Shown one piece after another: positions 50,921 through 58,831 of a stretch of DNA of 64,000 nucleotides. Every line of letters starts with the position of its first letter. Position 1 is the stretch's first letter. Both the position numbers and the translations under genes were made by a program. Origin of the DNA: an uncultured Clostridia bacterium (GTDB lineage Bacteria > Bacillota > Clostridia > Christensenellales > Aristaeellaceae); the NCBI GenBank assembly GCA_934630705.1, contig CAKTWP010000007.1, positions 61,879 to 125,878 of the forward strand. The letters run 5' to 3'. The notes under the pieces are model-generated. The model searched no databases. It saw only the letters and a program-made list of their open reading frames with translations, and was not told the origin of the DNA.

Positions 50921-53449
50921 ATGAAGCAATACAACGTGACGGGCATGAGCTGCGCGGCCTGCAGCGCCCGGGTGGAAAAGGCCGTATCGAAGGTGCCGGG
51001 GGTGGACAGCTGCTCGGTGAGCCTGCTCACCAATTCCATGGGCGTGGAGGGCAGCGCCTCGCCTCAGGCGGTAATCGCCGCGGTGGAAGCGGCGGGGTAT
51101 GGCGCCTCGGAAAAGGGCGCGGAAAAAGCGGCCACCAGCCCTGCGGAGGCGGAGCGGCAGCTGGAGGATCACGAAACCCCAAGGCTTCGGAAACGGCTGT
51201 GGTGGTCCCTTGGATTTTTGATCGTGCTGATGTATTTTTCCATGGGCCATATGATGTGGGGCTGGCCGCTGCCCGCCTTTTACACGGATAACCATGTGGC
51301 CATGGGGCTGACCCAGCTGCTGCTCACGGCGGCGGTGATGGTGATCAACCAGAAGTTTTTCATCAGCGGGTTCAAAAGCCTGTGGCATCGCGCGCCCAAT
51401 ATGGACACGCTGGTGGCCCTGGGCGCTACGGCGGCCTTTGGATACAGCACCTACGCCCTTTTCGCCATGACCGGCGCTCAGGTGCGGGGGGATATGGACG
51501 GCGTGATGCATTACATGATGGAGTTTTATTTTGAATCCGCCGCCATGATCCTCACGCTGATTACCGTGGGCAAGATGCTGGAAGCCCGCTCCAAGGGAAA
51601 AACCACGGATGCGCTGAAGGGCCTGATGAAGCTGGCCCCTCAAACCGCCACGCTCCTGCGGGACGGCAAGGAAGAAACCGTGGATATTGCGCAGGTGCAG
51701 ATCGGGGATGCATTCGTGGTGCGGCCCGGGGAAAGCGTGCCGGTGGACGGCGTGGTGCTGGAAGGGAGCAGTGCGGTGAATGAAGCGGCGCTGACCGGCG
51801 AAAGCATCCCGGCGGACAAGGGCCCGGGAGATTCGGTGTCCGCCGCCACGGTGAATCAGTCCGGGTTCCTCACCTGCCGGGCCACCCGCGTGGGACAGGA
51901 TACCACCCTGTCTCAGATCATTCAGATGGTCAGCGACGCGGCGGCGACCAAGGCCCCCATCGCCAAGATCGCGGATAAGGTGTCCGGCGTGTTCGTGCCG
52001 GCGGTGATGGCCATTGCGGCAGTGACGATCATCGTATGGCTGCTGCTGGGCAAGGATGTGGGCTTTGCGCTGGCCCGGGGTATTTCCGTGCTGGTAATCA
52101 GCTGCCCCTGCGCCCTGGGGCTGGCCACGCCGGTGGCTATCATGGTGGGCAGCGGGCTGGGCGCGCGCAATGGGATTCTGTTTAAGACCGCCGCGTCTTT
52201 GGAGGAAACGGGACGAATCGGCATTGTGGCGCTGGATAAGACCGGCACCATCACCGCCGGGGAGCCCCAGGTGACGGATCTGCTGCCCGCCCCGGGCGTA
52301 TCGGAAACGGAGCTTTTGCAGCTGGCGCTGAACCTGGAGCAGAAAAGCGAGCATCCGCTGGCCCGGGCCGTGCTGCGGCGGGGCGAGGAAAGCCATCTCA
52401 CGGCCCAGCCGGTTTCGGATTTTCAGGCATTGCCGGGCAATGGGCTGGAAGCGGTCTTTGCGGGCCAGCCCCTGCGTGGGGGCAATCTGGCGCTGATCAG
52501 CCGGCATGCGGCCGTGTCCCCCGAGATGCAATCGACGGCGGACCGGCTGGCACAGGCGGGGAAAACGCCCCTGTTTTTCAGCCGGGGAGAGGCGCTGCTG
52601 GGCGTGATCGCCGTGGCGGATGTGATTAAGGAGGACAGCCCGCAGGCCGTGCGGGAGCTGCAGAACATGGGGCTGCAGGTGGTGATGCTCACGGGAGATA
52701 ACCAGCGCACCGCCGACGCCATCGGCCGGCAGGCCGGGGTGGATCGGGTGATCGCCGGGGTGCTGCCCGAGGGCAAGGAAGCGGTAATCCGCCAGCTGAA
52801 GCAGCAGGGCAAGGTGGCCATGGTGGGCGACGGGATTAACGACGCGCCGGCCCTTACCCGGGCGGACATAGGCATTGCCATCGGCGCAGGCACGGATGTG
52901 GCCATGGATGCGGCGGATGTGGTGCTGATGCACAGTCGGCTCAGCGATGTGCCCGCGGCCATCCGGCTCAGCCGGGCCACGCTGCGAAACATCCATGAAA
53001 ACCTGTTCTGGGCATTCTTTTATAACACCATCGGCATCCCGCTGGCGGCGGGCGCGCTGATTCCCCTGGGGCTCACGCTGAACCCCATGTTCGGCGCGGC
53101 GGCCATGAGCCTGAGCAGCTTCTGCGTGGTATCCAACGCACTGCGGCTGAACCTGTTCAAGCTCCGGGATCCCCGCCACGATCATAAGCGCCGGGGCGGT
53201 CAGGCGCCTGTTGCGCTGCCGGAAACGGACGCATCTTCCCTGCGGCGGACGATGCACATTCAGGGCATGATGTGCGGCCATTGTGAAGCCACCGTGAAAA
53301 AGGCGCTGGAAGCGCTGCCGCAGGTGGAAAGCGCCCAGGTGAGCCACGAGAAGGGCACGGCCATCGTTTCCCTTCGCGCGCCTGTGGACAACGCCACGCT
53401 GAAAAAAGCCGTGGAGGACGAGGAATACACCGTTACAGGGATTGAATGA
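50921..53449 (+). CDS. copA: Copper-exporting P-type ATPase with HMA domains at both ends
   Basis: 842 residues. N-terminal heavy-metal domain with GMSCAACSARVEKAV (residues ~8-22), eight membrane segments, CPC ion-channel motif in SCPCALGLATPV near residue 394, phosphorylation DKTGT near 438, HP motif SEHPLARAV, and hinge GDGINDAPALTRAD. A second HMA domain, GMMCGHCEATVKKAL, sits at the very C-terminus (near 783), as if a CopZ chaperone had been fused on. Exports Cu(I). Co-transcribed with csoR (52-bp gap), ATG 50921 after GGGAGG. Confidence 0.96.
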   Translation: MKQYNVTGMSCAACSARVEKAVSKVPGVDSCSVSLLTNSMGVEGSASPQAVIAAVEAAGYGASEKGAEKAATSPAEAERQLEDHETPRLRKRLWWSLGFLIVLMYFSMGHMMWGWPLPAFYTDNHVAMGLTQLLLTAAVMVINQKFFISGFKSLWHRAPNMDTLVALGATAAFGYSTYALFAMTGAQVRGDMDGVMHYMMEFYFESAAMILTLITVGKMLEARSKGKTTDALKGLMKLAPQTATLLRDGKEETVDIAQVQIGDAFVVRPGESVPVDGVVLEGSSAVNEAALTGESIPADKGPGDSVSAATVNQSGFLTCRATRVGQDTTLSQIIQMVSDAAATKAPIAKIADKVSGVFVPAVMAIAAVTIIVWLLLGKDVGFALARGISVLVISCPCALGLATPVAIMVGSGLGARNGILFKTAASLEETGRIGIVALDKTGTITAGEPQVTDLLPAPGVSETELLQLALNLEQKSEHPLARAVLRRGEESHLTAQPVSDFQALPGNGLEAVFAGQPLRGGNLALISRHAAVSPEMQSTADRLAQAGKTPLFFSRGEALLGVIAVADVIKEDSPQAVRELQNMGLQVVMLTGDNQRTADAIGRQAGVDRVIAGVLPEGKEAVIRQLKQQGKVAMVGDGINDAPALTRADIGIAIGAGTDVAMDAADVVLMHSRLSDVPAAIRLSRATLRNIHENLFWAFFYNTIGIPLAAGALIPLGLTLNPMFGAAAMSLSSFCVVSNALRLNLFKLRDPRHDHKRRGGQAPVALPETDASSLRRTMHIQGMMCGHCEATVKKALEALPQVESAQVSHEKGTAIVSLRAPVDNATLKKAVEDEEYTVTGIE

Positions 53450-53468
53450 ATATACGGGAGAAAAAATT

Positions 53469-53667
53469 GCGGGGGAACCACTTTGCGTCAAAAGTGGTTC
53501 CCCCGCGCCCCCTCCGAAAACCGGCGGGAATAAGATGCGGAATTTCTCCCTATCCACAATACGCCCCATAATGGAAAAGGGGACAATGAGGAAACAGGCA
53601 GCGCTTCGCCGCGTCGATTGAGACTGCGAAAAGGGGAACCGTTCTTGGTTACAAGAACGGTTCCCCT
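53469..53667. repeat. Composite repeat copy, A-core-half B-second A
   Basis: Hairpin A 53469-53506 (GCGGGGGAACCACTTT / AAAGTGGTTCCCCCGC), core CCTCCGAAAACCGGCGGGAA at ~53511, one arm of hairpin B (CACAATACGCCCCATAATGG, ~53555), a GCAGCGCTTCGCCGCGTCGA block shared with the 50.4 kb copy, and second hairpin A 53632-53667 (AGGGGAACCGTTCTTG / CAAGAACGGTTCCCCT). Between convergent copA and the anti-sigma gene. Confidence 0.85.
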
Positions 53668-53676
53668 ACCTGTTTT

Positions 53677-54555
53677 TTAGCCGTTCCCGCCGGTGTAGCC
53701 GTTGACCTCGAGAATTTCCTGGGTCAGGCTGTCAATCCAGACGTCGCAGGTCCATTCCACGGAGCCGTTCACCAGATAAAGATCAATGCTCCAGGCCCGC
53801 TGGCCCTGCCGCAGATACAGCGTCATTTCCACCACATCGGCCTTTTCCAGCGCTTCCTGGCTGAAGCGATATTCCTCCTGCAGCGCGTCCTTGGCCAGCG
53901 CCAGCGCCGCTTCCTGGGTCAGATCCTGATCTTCGGGCTGGATCGCAGTCAGGTTTTTCCACATGGGCGCTTCCTCGCCGGGCGCGGGGGTCACGGCGGG
54001 AAGGTTGGGCGCAGTCTGCCGGGCCAGATCATTCTGCTGGCGATACGGGCCGCCGTCGTTCCCCTCCTGCAGGAAGCCTTCCAGCTCCTTCACGCCCCAG
54101 ATTACCGGCGCGCCCTCCGCCGACGCATCCACGCCGTCATACGTCCAGGCAGCGGAGGCCTGATCGCCCTGAAGCGTCACCACGTATTCCCCGGTCAGGC
54201 TTTCATGGGCCCAGCCGTTGGAGCGGAAGGTCACCTGCCAGTCCCCGTCCTTCCCCTGAACGGACTCATGAAACAGCCCAAGCACGTCCGGGGTGAAGCC
54301 ATATTTCGTTTCCAGCGCCTGCCGGGCCCGGGTCACGGCGTCGGCCTTGGGCGCTTTGAGCAGCGAGGACGCGGCCAGCGCCCCCACGGTTACCAGCATC
54401 AGCGCGCAAATCAGCGCAAGCACAAAGGTCATTCTCTTTTTCATGGGTTGCTCCTTTCCGGATAGCCGGTGTAAAACCGCCTGGCGCTGGCGATCATCAA
54501 AGGACACATCCGAAAGCTGCCGATCCAGGCATTGCCGAAACTGTTCAATCTTCAT
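53677..54555 (-). CDS. Putative anti-sigma / PepSY-like membrane-anchored protein
   Basis: 292 residues. A short cytoplasmic N-terminus (MKIEQFRQCLDRQLSDVSF) is followed by a membrane segment (MTFVLALICALMLVTVGALA, residues ~39-60) and a large extracytoplasmic part with PepSY-like beta structure near the C-terminus (LTQEAALALAKDALQEEY, WSIDLYLVNGSVEWTCDVWI). ATG 54555 overlaps the end of the sigma gene by 11 bp, the usual sigma/anti-sigma arrangement. Function as anti-sigma is inferred from position and topology. Confidence 0.75.
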   Translation of the reverse strand: MKIEQFRQCLDRQLSDVSFDDRQRQAVLHRLSGKEQPMKKRMTFVLALICALMLVTVGALAASSLLKAPKADAVTRARQALETKYGFTPDVLGLFHESVQGKDGDWQVTFRSNGWAHESLTGEYVVTLQGDQASAAWTYDGVDASAEGAPVIWGVKELEGFLQEGNDGGPYRQQNDLARQTAPNLPAVTPAPGEEAPMWKNLTAIQPEDQDLTQEAALALAKDALQEEYRFSQEALEKADVVEMTLYLRQGQRAWSIDLYLVNGSVEWTCDVWIDSLTQEILEVNGYTGGNG

Positions 54556-55057
54556 CCATATACCATCCTTCCAGCTTCCTGCGCAGCAGGGCATTGGCTT
54601 TTTTCAGCCGCCGCTTTACGGCGCTTTCCGAAATGCCCAGCGCTTGGGCGGTTTCTTTCAGCTTCATGGCTTGATAATATCGCAGCAGGACCGTCTCCCG
54701 TTCCCGAGCGGGCAGCTGCATCACCGCCAGGAGTACGGTTCGATCCGGGAAAGCATCGGAGGAGGCAGGCTCGGGCAGCGCGTCCAGGGCCGTTTTCCGA
54801 TCGGTATGGCGCATCCAGGCAGTGCGCAGGATATCCCGGCAGGTGTTCACGGCGATGGCCGTGAGCCAGGTTTTTTCCCCGCTTTCGCCCCGGAACGCAT
54901 CCAGCCGTCCGTAAGCCTTGAGAAACGTTTCCTGCACTGCATCCTCGGCCAGCTGGCGATCCTTCAGATACAGCGTGCAGGTGCGCAGCAGGGCGGTGCC
55001 ATAGGCGGCCATCAGCCGCTCCAGCGCCGCTTCCCGGCTGCCGTCCGTTTTCTCCAT
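54545..55057 (-). CDS. ECF-type RNA polymerase sigma factor
   Basis: 170 residues. Region 2 (LYLKDRQLAEDAVQETFLKAY, then EKTWLTAIAVNTCRDILR) and region 4 (LPARERETVLLRYYQAMKLKETAQ, LGISESAVKRRLKKANALLRR) are canonical for sigma-70 ECF proteins, similar to the SigV/SigW group. Expected to be held by the membrane protein encoded immediately downstream. ATG at 55057. Confidence 0.94.
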   Translation of the reverse strand: MEKTDGSREAALERLMAAYGTALLRTCTLYLKDRQLAEDAVQETFLKAYGRLDAFRGESGEKTWLTAIAVNTCRDILRTAWMRHTDRKTALDALPEPASSDAFPDRTVLLAVMQLPARERETVLLRYYQAMKLKETAQALGISESAVKRRLKKANALLRRKLEGWYMDED

Positions 55058-55144
55058 GGGCTCCGCCTCCTTTGCTTTTCACTGATTAGACGATTCTCCG
55101 CGGAAAAACAGTCACCTCCCTGCGCAACTTTTTTTCGCCCGCGC

Positions 55145-55173
55145 TTAACAAAAGCGACGAAGTGTGGTACAAT
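55145..55173 (+). promoter_or_regulatory. Promoter of COG0523 genes
   Basis: TTAACA, 17-bp spacer, TACAAT; 57 bp before the ATG at 55231. I do not see an obvious Zur palindrome. Confidence 0.65.
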
Positions 55174-55230
55174 ACGGGATGCGGCAGAATCTGCCGCAAG
55201 ACCAAGCGAAAACTGAAAGAGATGAGAGCC

Positions 55231-56421
55231 ATGACGAAGATTGATATTTTTTCCGGGTTTCTGGGCGCTGGCAAAACCACGCTGATCAAAAAGCTGATTG
55301 CGCAGGCCTTTACGGGCGAAAAGATCGTGCTGATCGAGAATGAGTTTGGCGAAATCGGCATTGACGGCGGCTTCATGCAGGACGCGGGCATCCAGGTGAC
55401 CGAAATGAGCCAGGGCTGCATTTGCTGCTCGCTGGTGGGCGATTTCGGAAAGGCCCTGCGGAAGGTGCTGGATCAGTACGCCCCCGACCGCATCCTTATC
55501 GAGCCCTCGGGCGTGGGTAAGCTCAGCGATGTGATCCGCGCCGTGCAGAGCGTGGCCACCCCGGACGTGACCCTCAACAGCTTTACCACGGTGGTGGATG
55601 CGAAAAAATGCAAGATGTATATGAAGAACTTCGGCGAGTTCTTCAATAATCAGGTGGAAAACGCCGGCACCGTGATCCTCTCCCGCACTGCGGGCATGGA
55701 CGCACAGAAGCTGGCCGAGGTGGTGGCCATGCTGCGGGAAAAGAACCCCACCGCCACCATCATTACCACTGACTGGACCCAGCTGGACGGCAAGCAGATT
55801 CTGGAGGCCATGGAGCGCCGGGATACGCTGGAAATGGAAATGCAGCGCCTGAGCGCGGATGAAGAAGAAGAGGTCTGCCCCGTTTGCGGCGGCCATCACC
55901 ACCATCATCACGATGATGACGATGATGACGACGAGCACGAGCATCACCACCACGACGATGAGGATGACGACGATGAGGAAGATCATTGCTGCCATCATCA
56001 CCACGATGACGATGATGACGATGAACACGAGCATCATCATCACCACGATCATGACGACGACGATGACGACCATTGTTGCTGCCATGACGATCATGACGGG
56101 GATGCGCATGCGCATCATCACCACCATCATCATGGCCACGATGCGGACGAAGTGTTCGTAAGCTGGGGCGTGGAAACCCCCAAGGCCTTCTCCGAGGATG
56201 AGCTGGCGAAGATTCTCACGGCGCTGGACGATGCGGATCGCTTCGGCGCGGTGCTGCGGGCCAAGGGCATCGTGGCGGGCACGGACGGCCAGTGGATTCA
56301 TTTCGACCATGTGCCCGGGGAGCAGGATATCCGCCACGGCAGCGCCGCCGTCACCGGCCGGCTCTGCGTGATCGGCAGCAAGCTCAACGAGGACGCGCTG
56401 AAAAATCTGTTTGGGGTATAA
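55231..56421 (+). CDS. COG0523 (CobW/ZNG-type) GTPase with long His/Asp-rich metal tract
   Basis: 396 residues, G3E-family metallochaperone GTPase. Walker A GFLGAGKTTL near residue 9, conserved metal motif GCICCS near 61, switch EPSGVG near 90. Between the GTPase and the C-terminal CobW domain lies a tract (residues ~222-303) made almost solely of His, Asp and Glu with CC pairs, introduced by CPVCGG; it holds roughly 35 His. Such tracts store or buffer Zn or Ni. The C-terminal domain (VSWGVETPKAFSEDELAKIL...) resumes normally. ATG 55231 chosen after GAGATGAGAG. Co-transcribed with the next GTPase. Confidence 0.93.
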   Translation: MTKIDIFSGFLGAGKTTLIKKLIAQAFTGEKIVLIENEFGEIGIDGGFMQDAGIQVTEMSQGCICCSLVGDFGKALRKVLDQYAPDRILIEPSGVGKLSDVIRAVQSVATPDVTLNSFTTVVDAKKCKMYMKNFGEFFNNQVENAGTVILSRTAGMDAQKLAEVVAMLREKNPTATIITTDWTQLDGKQILEAMERRDTLEMEMQRLSADEEEEVCPVCGGHHHHHHDDDDDDDEHEHHHHDDEDDDDEEDHCCHHHHDDDDDDEHEHHHHHDHDDDDDDHCCCHDDHDGDAHAHHHHHHHGHDADEVFVSWGVETPKAFSEDELAKILTALDDADRFGAVLRAKGIVAGTDGQWIHFDHVPGEQDIRHGSAAVTGRLCVIGSKLNEDALKNLFGV

Positions 56422-56424
56422 GCA

Positions 56425-57366
56425 ATGGAAGTGCCAATTTATCTGTTTACCGGGTTTCTGGAAGCGGGCAAGACCAAGTACGTGCAGGAAATCCTGGAGG
56501 ACAAGCGCTTTAACGCCGGAGAGCGGACGCTGCTGGTGGTGTGCGAGCAGGGCGAGGAGGAATATGATCCCACCGCCTTTGCCTCCAAGAACGTGTTCGT
56601 GGAATATCTGGATGAGGAAAGCCAGCTGACCCAGGACTGGCTGCTGCAAAAGCAGAAGGAGCATAAGGCCCGACGGGTGCTGATGGAATACAACGGCATG
56701 TGGCAGCTTTCCACGCTGACCGACGCCATGCCCGAGGACTGGACGCTGTATCAGATTTTCCTGTTCTTTGACGCCACCACCTTCATGAACTATAACGCCA
56801 ACATGCGCTCGCTGGTGGTGGATAAGCTGCAGCTGTGCGATCTGGTGGTATTCAATCGGTTCACCAAGGACATGAACCAGATGGATTTCCATAAGATCGT
56901 CCGGGCCATCGCCCGCCGGGTGAATATCGTTTACGAATACACCGATGGCAATATTCAGCCCGACAACATTCAGGATCCCCTGCCCTTTGACTTGAACGCG
57001 CCGGTGGTGGAAATCAAGGATCAGGATTACGCCCTGTTCTATAAGGACCTCACCGAGGAGCCCAAGAAGTATGCCGGCAAGACCGTGCGCTATAAGGCGC
57101 TGGCGGTGCGCAATCCCCAGCTGGGCGCGGGGGCGTATGTGGTGGGCCGGAAGATGATGACCTGCTGCGTGGAGGACATCCAGTTCGCCGCTTTGCTGGC
57201 CAAGGACGATTGCGGCTACATGCCTGAAAGCAGGGAATGGATCACGCTGGAGGCGCAGGTGGACGTGCGGTTCCATAAGGCCTATGGCAAGTCCGGCCCC
57301 ATCCTGACGGTGAAAAAGGTCACGCCTGCGGAAGCGCCGGAGGACGAGGTGGCCACGTTCTACTAA
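56425..57366 (+). CDS. COG0523-like P-loop domain fused to a YcgQ/TIGR03943-like domain
   Basis: 313 residues. N-terminal CobW-like half with P-loop TGFLEAGKTKYVQEIL near residue 8, but the CxCC metal motif is missing (EYNGMWQLSTL in its place). The C-terminal ~100 residues (KKYAGKTVRYKALAVRNPQL, GRKMMTCCVEDIQFAALLAK) resemble the extracytoplasmic/cytoplasmic tail of TIGR03943 (YcgQ) proteins, which normally partner with a YcgR-type permease and a CobW GTPase. Here no permease gene is present. Starts 3 bp after the upstream GTPase gene, so the two probably act together in zinc homeostasis. Confidence 0.78.
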   Translation: MEVPIYLFTGFLEAGKTKYVQEILEDKRFNAGERTLLVVCEQGEEEYDPTAFASKNVFVEYLDEESQLTQDWLLQKQKEHKARRVLMEYNGMWQLSTLTDAMPEDWTLYQIFLFFDATTFMNYNANMRSLVVDKLQLCDLVVFNRFTKDMNQMDFHKIVRAIARRVNIVYEYTDGNIQPDNIQDPLPFDLNAPVVEIKDQDYALFYKDLTEEPKKYAGKTVRYKALAVRNPQLGAGAYVVGRKMMTCCVEDIQFAALLAKDDCGYMPESREWITLEAQVDVRFHKAYGKSGPILTVKKVTPAEAPEDEVATFY

Positions 57367-57404
57367 TGTGCGTATCGGCAAAGCCGGTCGACACGATCAA
57401 AAAT

Positions 57405-57491
57405 GAAGGGCTTGCAGCCCTTCATTCATTCAGATGACATAGTTTTTTGCAATAGTCCCAGGGGGCCTCTCTTTCCTCTGAAAGAAAGGCC
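57405..57491 (+). terminator. Two hairpins after the GTPase operon
   Basis: GAAGGGCT-TGC-AGCCCTTC (57405-57423) followed by T-containing sequence, and GGCCTCTCTTTC / GAAAGAAAGGCC (57464-57491) followed by TTCTTTTATT. The second is A-type and is followed at ~57503 by a core-like CTCAAAGAGAGCCGGTTTTCC, so it is a partial composite repeat. Confidence 0.65.
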
Positions 57492-57586
57492 TTCTTTTAT
57501 TCTCTCAAAGAGAGCCGGTTTTCCTTTTCCGCATGAAATGAGCATTGCGGCTTTGCAGGATGAGCCCGCGGCGCAGAACTTCGCCC

Positions 57587-57615
57587 TTGCGCAGAAAGAA
57601 CGCTTATGCTATAAT
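57587..57615 (+). promoter_or_regulatory. Promoter of the tRNA-Arg locus
   Basis: TTGCGC, 17-bp spacer, TATAAT, 12 bp before the first tRNA-Arg 5' half. It appears to be the original tRNA promoter. Confidence 0.75.
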
Positions 57616-57627
57616 AAATATGATTTT

Positions 57628-57665
57628 GCGCCCGTAGCTCAGCAGGATAGAGGGTCCGCCTCCTA
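57628..57665 (+). pseudogene. tRNA-Arg(CCT) 5' half, displaced copy 1 (att-like)
   Basis: GCGCCCGTAGCTCAGCAGGA..., through the anticodon loop CCTCCTAA, is a tRNA 5' half without a 3' half. Its acceptor strand GCGCCCG does not pair with the only 3' half in the window (CGGGATC), so its original partner (CGGGCGC) has been displaced, perhaps to the far end of the island. Confidence 0.75.
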
Positions 57666-58187
57666 ATAAGAAGTCGGACTGCCGCCTGAGACGAGCGATC
57701 AAGTACCCAGAATTCCCTGGAATCTGTTCGATTTTCTCTCTCAGAGCTACCGCCAACCAGCTAGCGCGAGGTGGAAGATAAAGGGCCTGTGAAAGTCGAA
57801 CACGCCGCCCACAGTTAGCCAGCTAACGCGGCAAGCCCGGATTTCTCCCCTCGGTCAGGAAGACCGAAAAGCTCGAAAGCCTTGTAAAATAAGGATTTCG
57901 AGAACATGGTCCCGTACCTCAGCAGGATAGAGGGTCCGCCTCCTAATAAGAAGTCGGACTGCCGCCTGAATTGAGCGATCAAGTACCCAGAATCCACCGG
58001 AATCTGTTCGATTTTCTCTCTCAGAGCTACCGCCAAACAGCTAACGCGAGGCGGACGATAGAGGGCCTGTGAAAGTCGAACACGCCGCACGCAGTTAGCC
58101 AGCTAACGCGGAAAGCCCGGATGACTCCCCTCGGTCAGGAAGACCGAAAAGCTCGAAAGCCTTGTAAAATAAGGATTTCGAGAACAT
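57628..58187 (+). repeat. Two 280-bp direct repeats, each starting with a tRNA-Arg 5' half
   Basis: Units start at 57628 and 57908, and the intact tRNA at 58188 continues the spacing, 280 bp each. After the tRNA half, both units share TAAGAAGTCGGACTGCCGCC, GAGCGATCAAGTACCCAGAA, an AGTTAGCCAGCTAACGCGG palindrome and the ending CTTGTAAAATAAGGATTTCG, with scattered substitutions. No gene is supported; minus-strand ORFs here are tRNA shadows. Confidence 0.85.
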
Positions 58188-58264
58188 GGTCCCGTACCTC
58201 AGCAGGATAGAGGGTCCGCCTCCTAAGCGGAACGTCGCGCGTTCGAATCGCGCCGGGATCGCCA
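58188..58264 (+). tRNA. tRNA-Arg (anticodon CCT)
   Basis: 77 nt with a complete cloverleaf: acceptor GGTCCCG/CGGGATC (one G-U), D stem CCTC/GAGG, anticodon stem TCCGC/GCGGA with loop CTCCTAA, T arm GCGCG-TTCGAAT-CGCGC, encoded CCA. Its 5' half is the third copy of the 280-bp-spaced repeat, so this tRNA was rebuilt by, or arrived with, the inserted element. Confidence 0.93.
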
Positions 58265-58269
58265 AAAAA

Positions 58270-58335
58270 GCCCGTTTTTGAAGCAAAAAGCTGCTAACAG
58301 CAGCCTGCTAACAAAAGCGGGCGTTTTTCTTTTTC
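58270..58335 (+). terminator. Terminator after tRNA-Arg
   Basis: GCCCG-TTTTTG pairs with CAAAAGCGGGC around an inner GCTGC-TAACA-GCAGC stem, followed by GTTTTTCTTTTTC. Confidence 0.65.
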
Positions 58336-58771
58336 TGTCGGGTCTTTTTGCTAACGAATTCAAGCATCCTGTTAGCAGACTGCCAACAATTTTGCCTGAT
58401 TTCTAACGGCGTCCCCTTTTGCTTGCTCTCAAAATTGCAAACATTGGCGGACGATTCAGCAAAAAAATGTGGCAGCCATGAAAAGACATACCGTTCCTTT
58501 GGGGCCATTCGTTGGATTTCGAAGGTATTTTCTGACTAAGCATGCACAAATAGTGAATATTTGTGATGGAGCCTAACAGGTGAATTGGTCTTGCTTATGG
58601 ATGAGGCTGCTAACGGAACAGGTCATCCGATTAGCTGAAGAGTAAAACTGACGTTGGCATATCTAACATCTACCGCCTATGTTTGCGTTTATGATACTTT
58701 GCGTATATTAATTCTCTTTACAATGATCAGTTGAAGATTGTCAAGATAATATTGAATTTGTCAATTACATG
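58336..58771. other. AT-richer gap with recurrent GCTAAC motifs
   Basis: No gene is supported. GCTAAC or its complement GTTAGC recurs from the 280-bp units (57805, 57811, 58034, 58094, 58100) through 58292, 58307, 58350, 58371 and 58606, in both orientations. This is the pattern of integrase arm-type sites near an attachment point (inference). Confidence 0.45.
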
Positions 58772-58805
58772 TTGACAGGTCTATCTTCTCATAGTAAAAT
58801 ACTAT
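58772..58805 (+). promoter_or_regulatory. Promoter and palindromic operator of the type I RM operon
   Basis: TTGACA, 17-bp spacer, TAAAAT (58772-58800). A perfect inverted repeat ATAGTA-AAA-TACTAT (58791-58805) straddles the -10, a likely binding site for the XRE protein encoded just downstream. Confidence 0.75.
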
Positions 58806-58831
58806 CGGAAGAATGGACGAGGTGAGTATTG

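Noticed and set aside
55012..57381. 789-residue minus-strand ORF across the COG0523 genes
   Set aside because: It is the antisense shadow of the two GTPase genes; its Met/Val-rich part is the reverse of the His/Asp tract.
57628..58187. Group I intron in tRNA-Arg(CCT)
   Set aside because: Bacterial introns do occur in this anticodon loop, but each unit ends in another tRNA 5' half rather than the 3' exon, and conserved intron core elements are not evident.
57815..58286. Minus-strand ORFs with LGGGPSILLRYGT
   Set aside because: These are antisense translations of the tRNA-Arg and its repeats, with no ribosome site.
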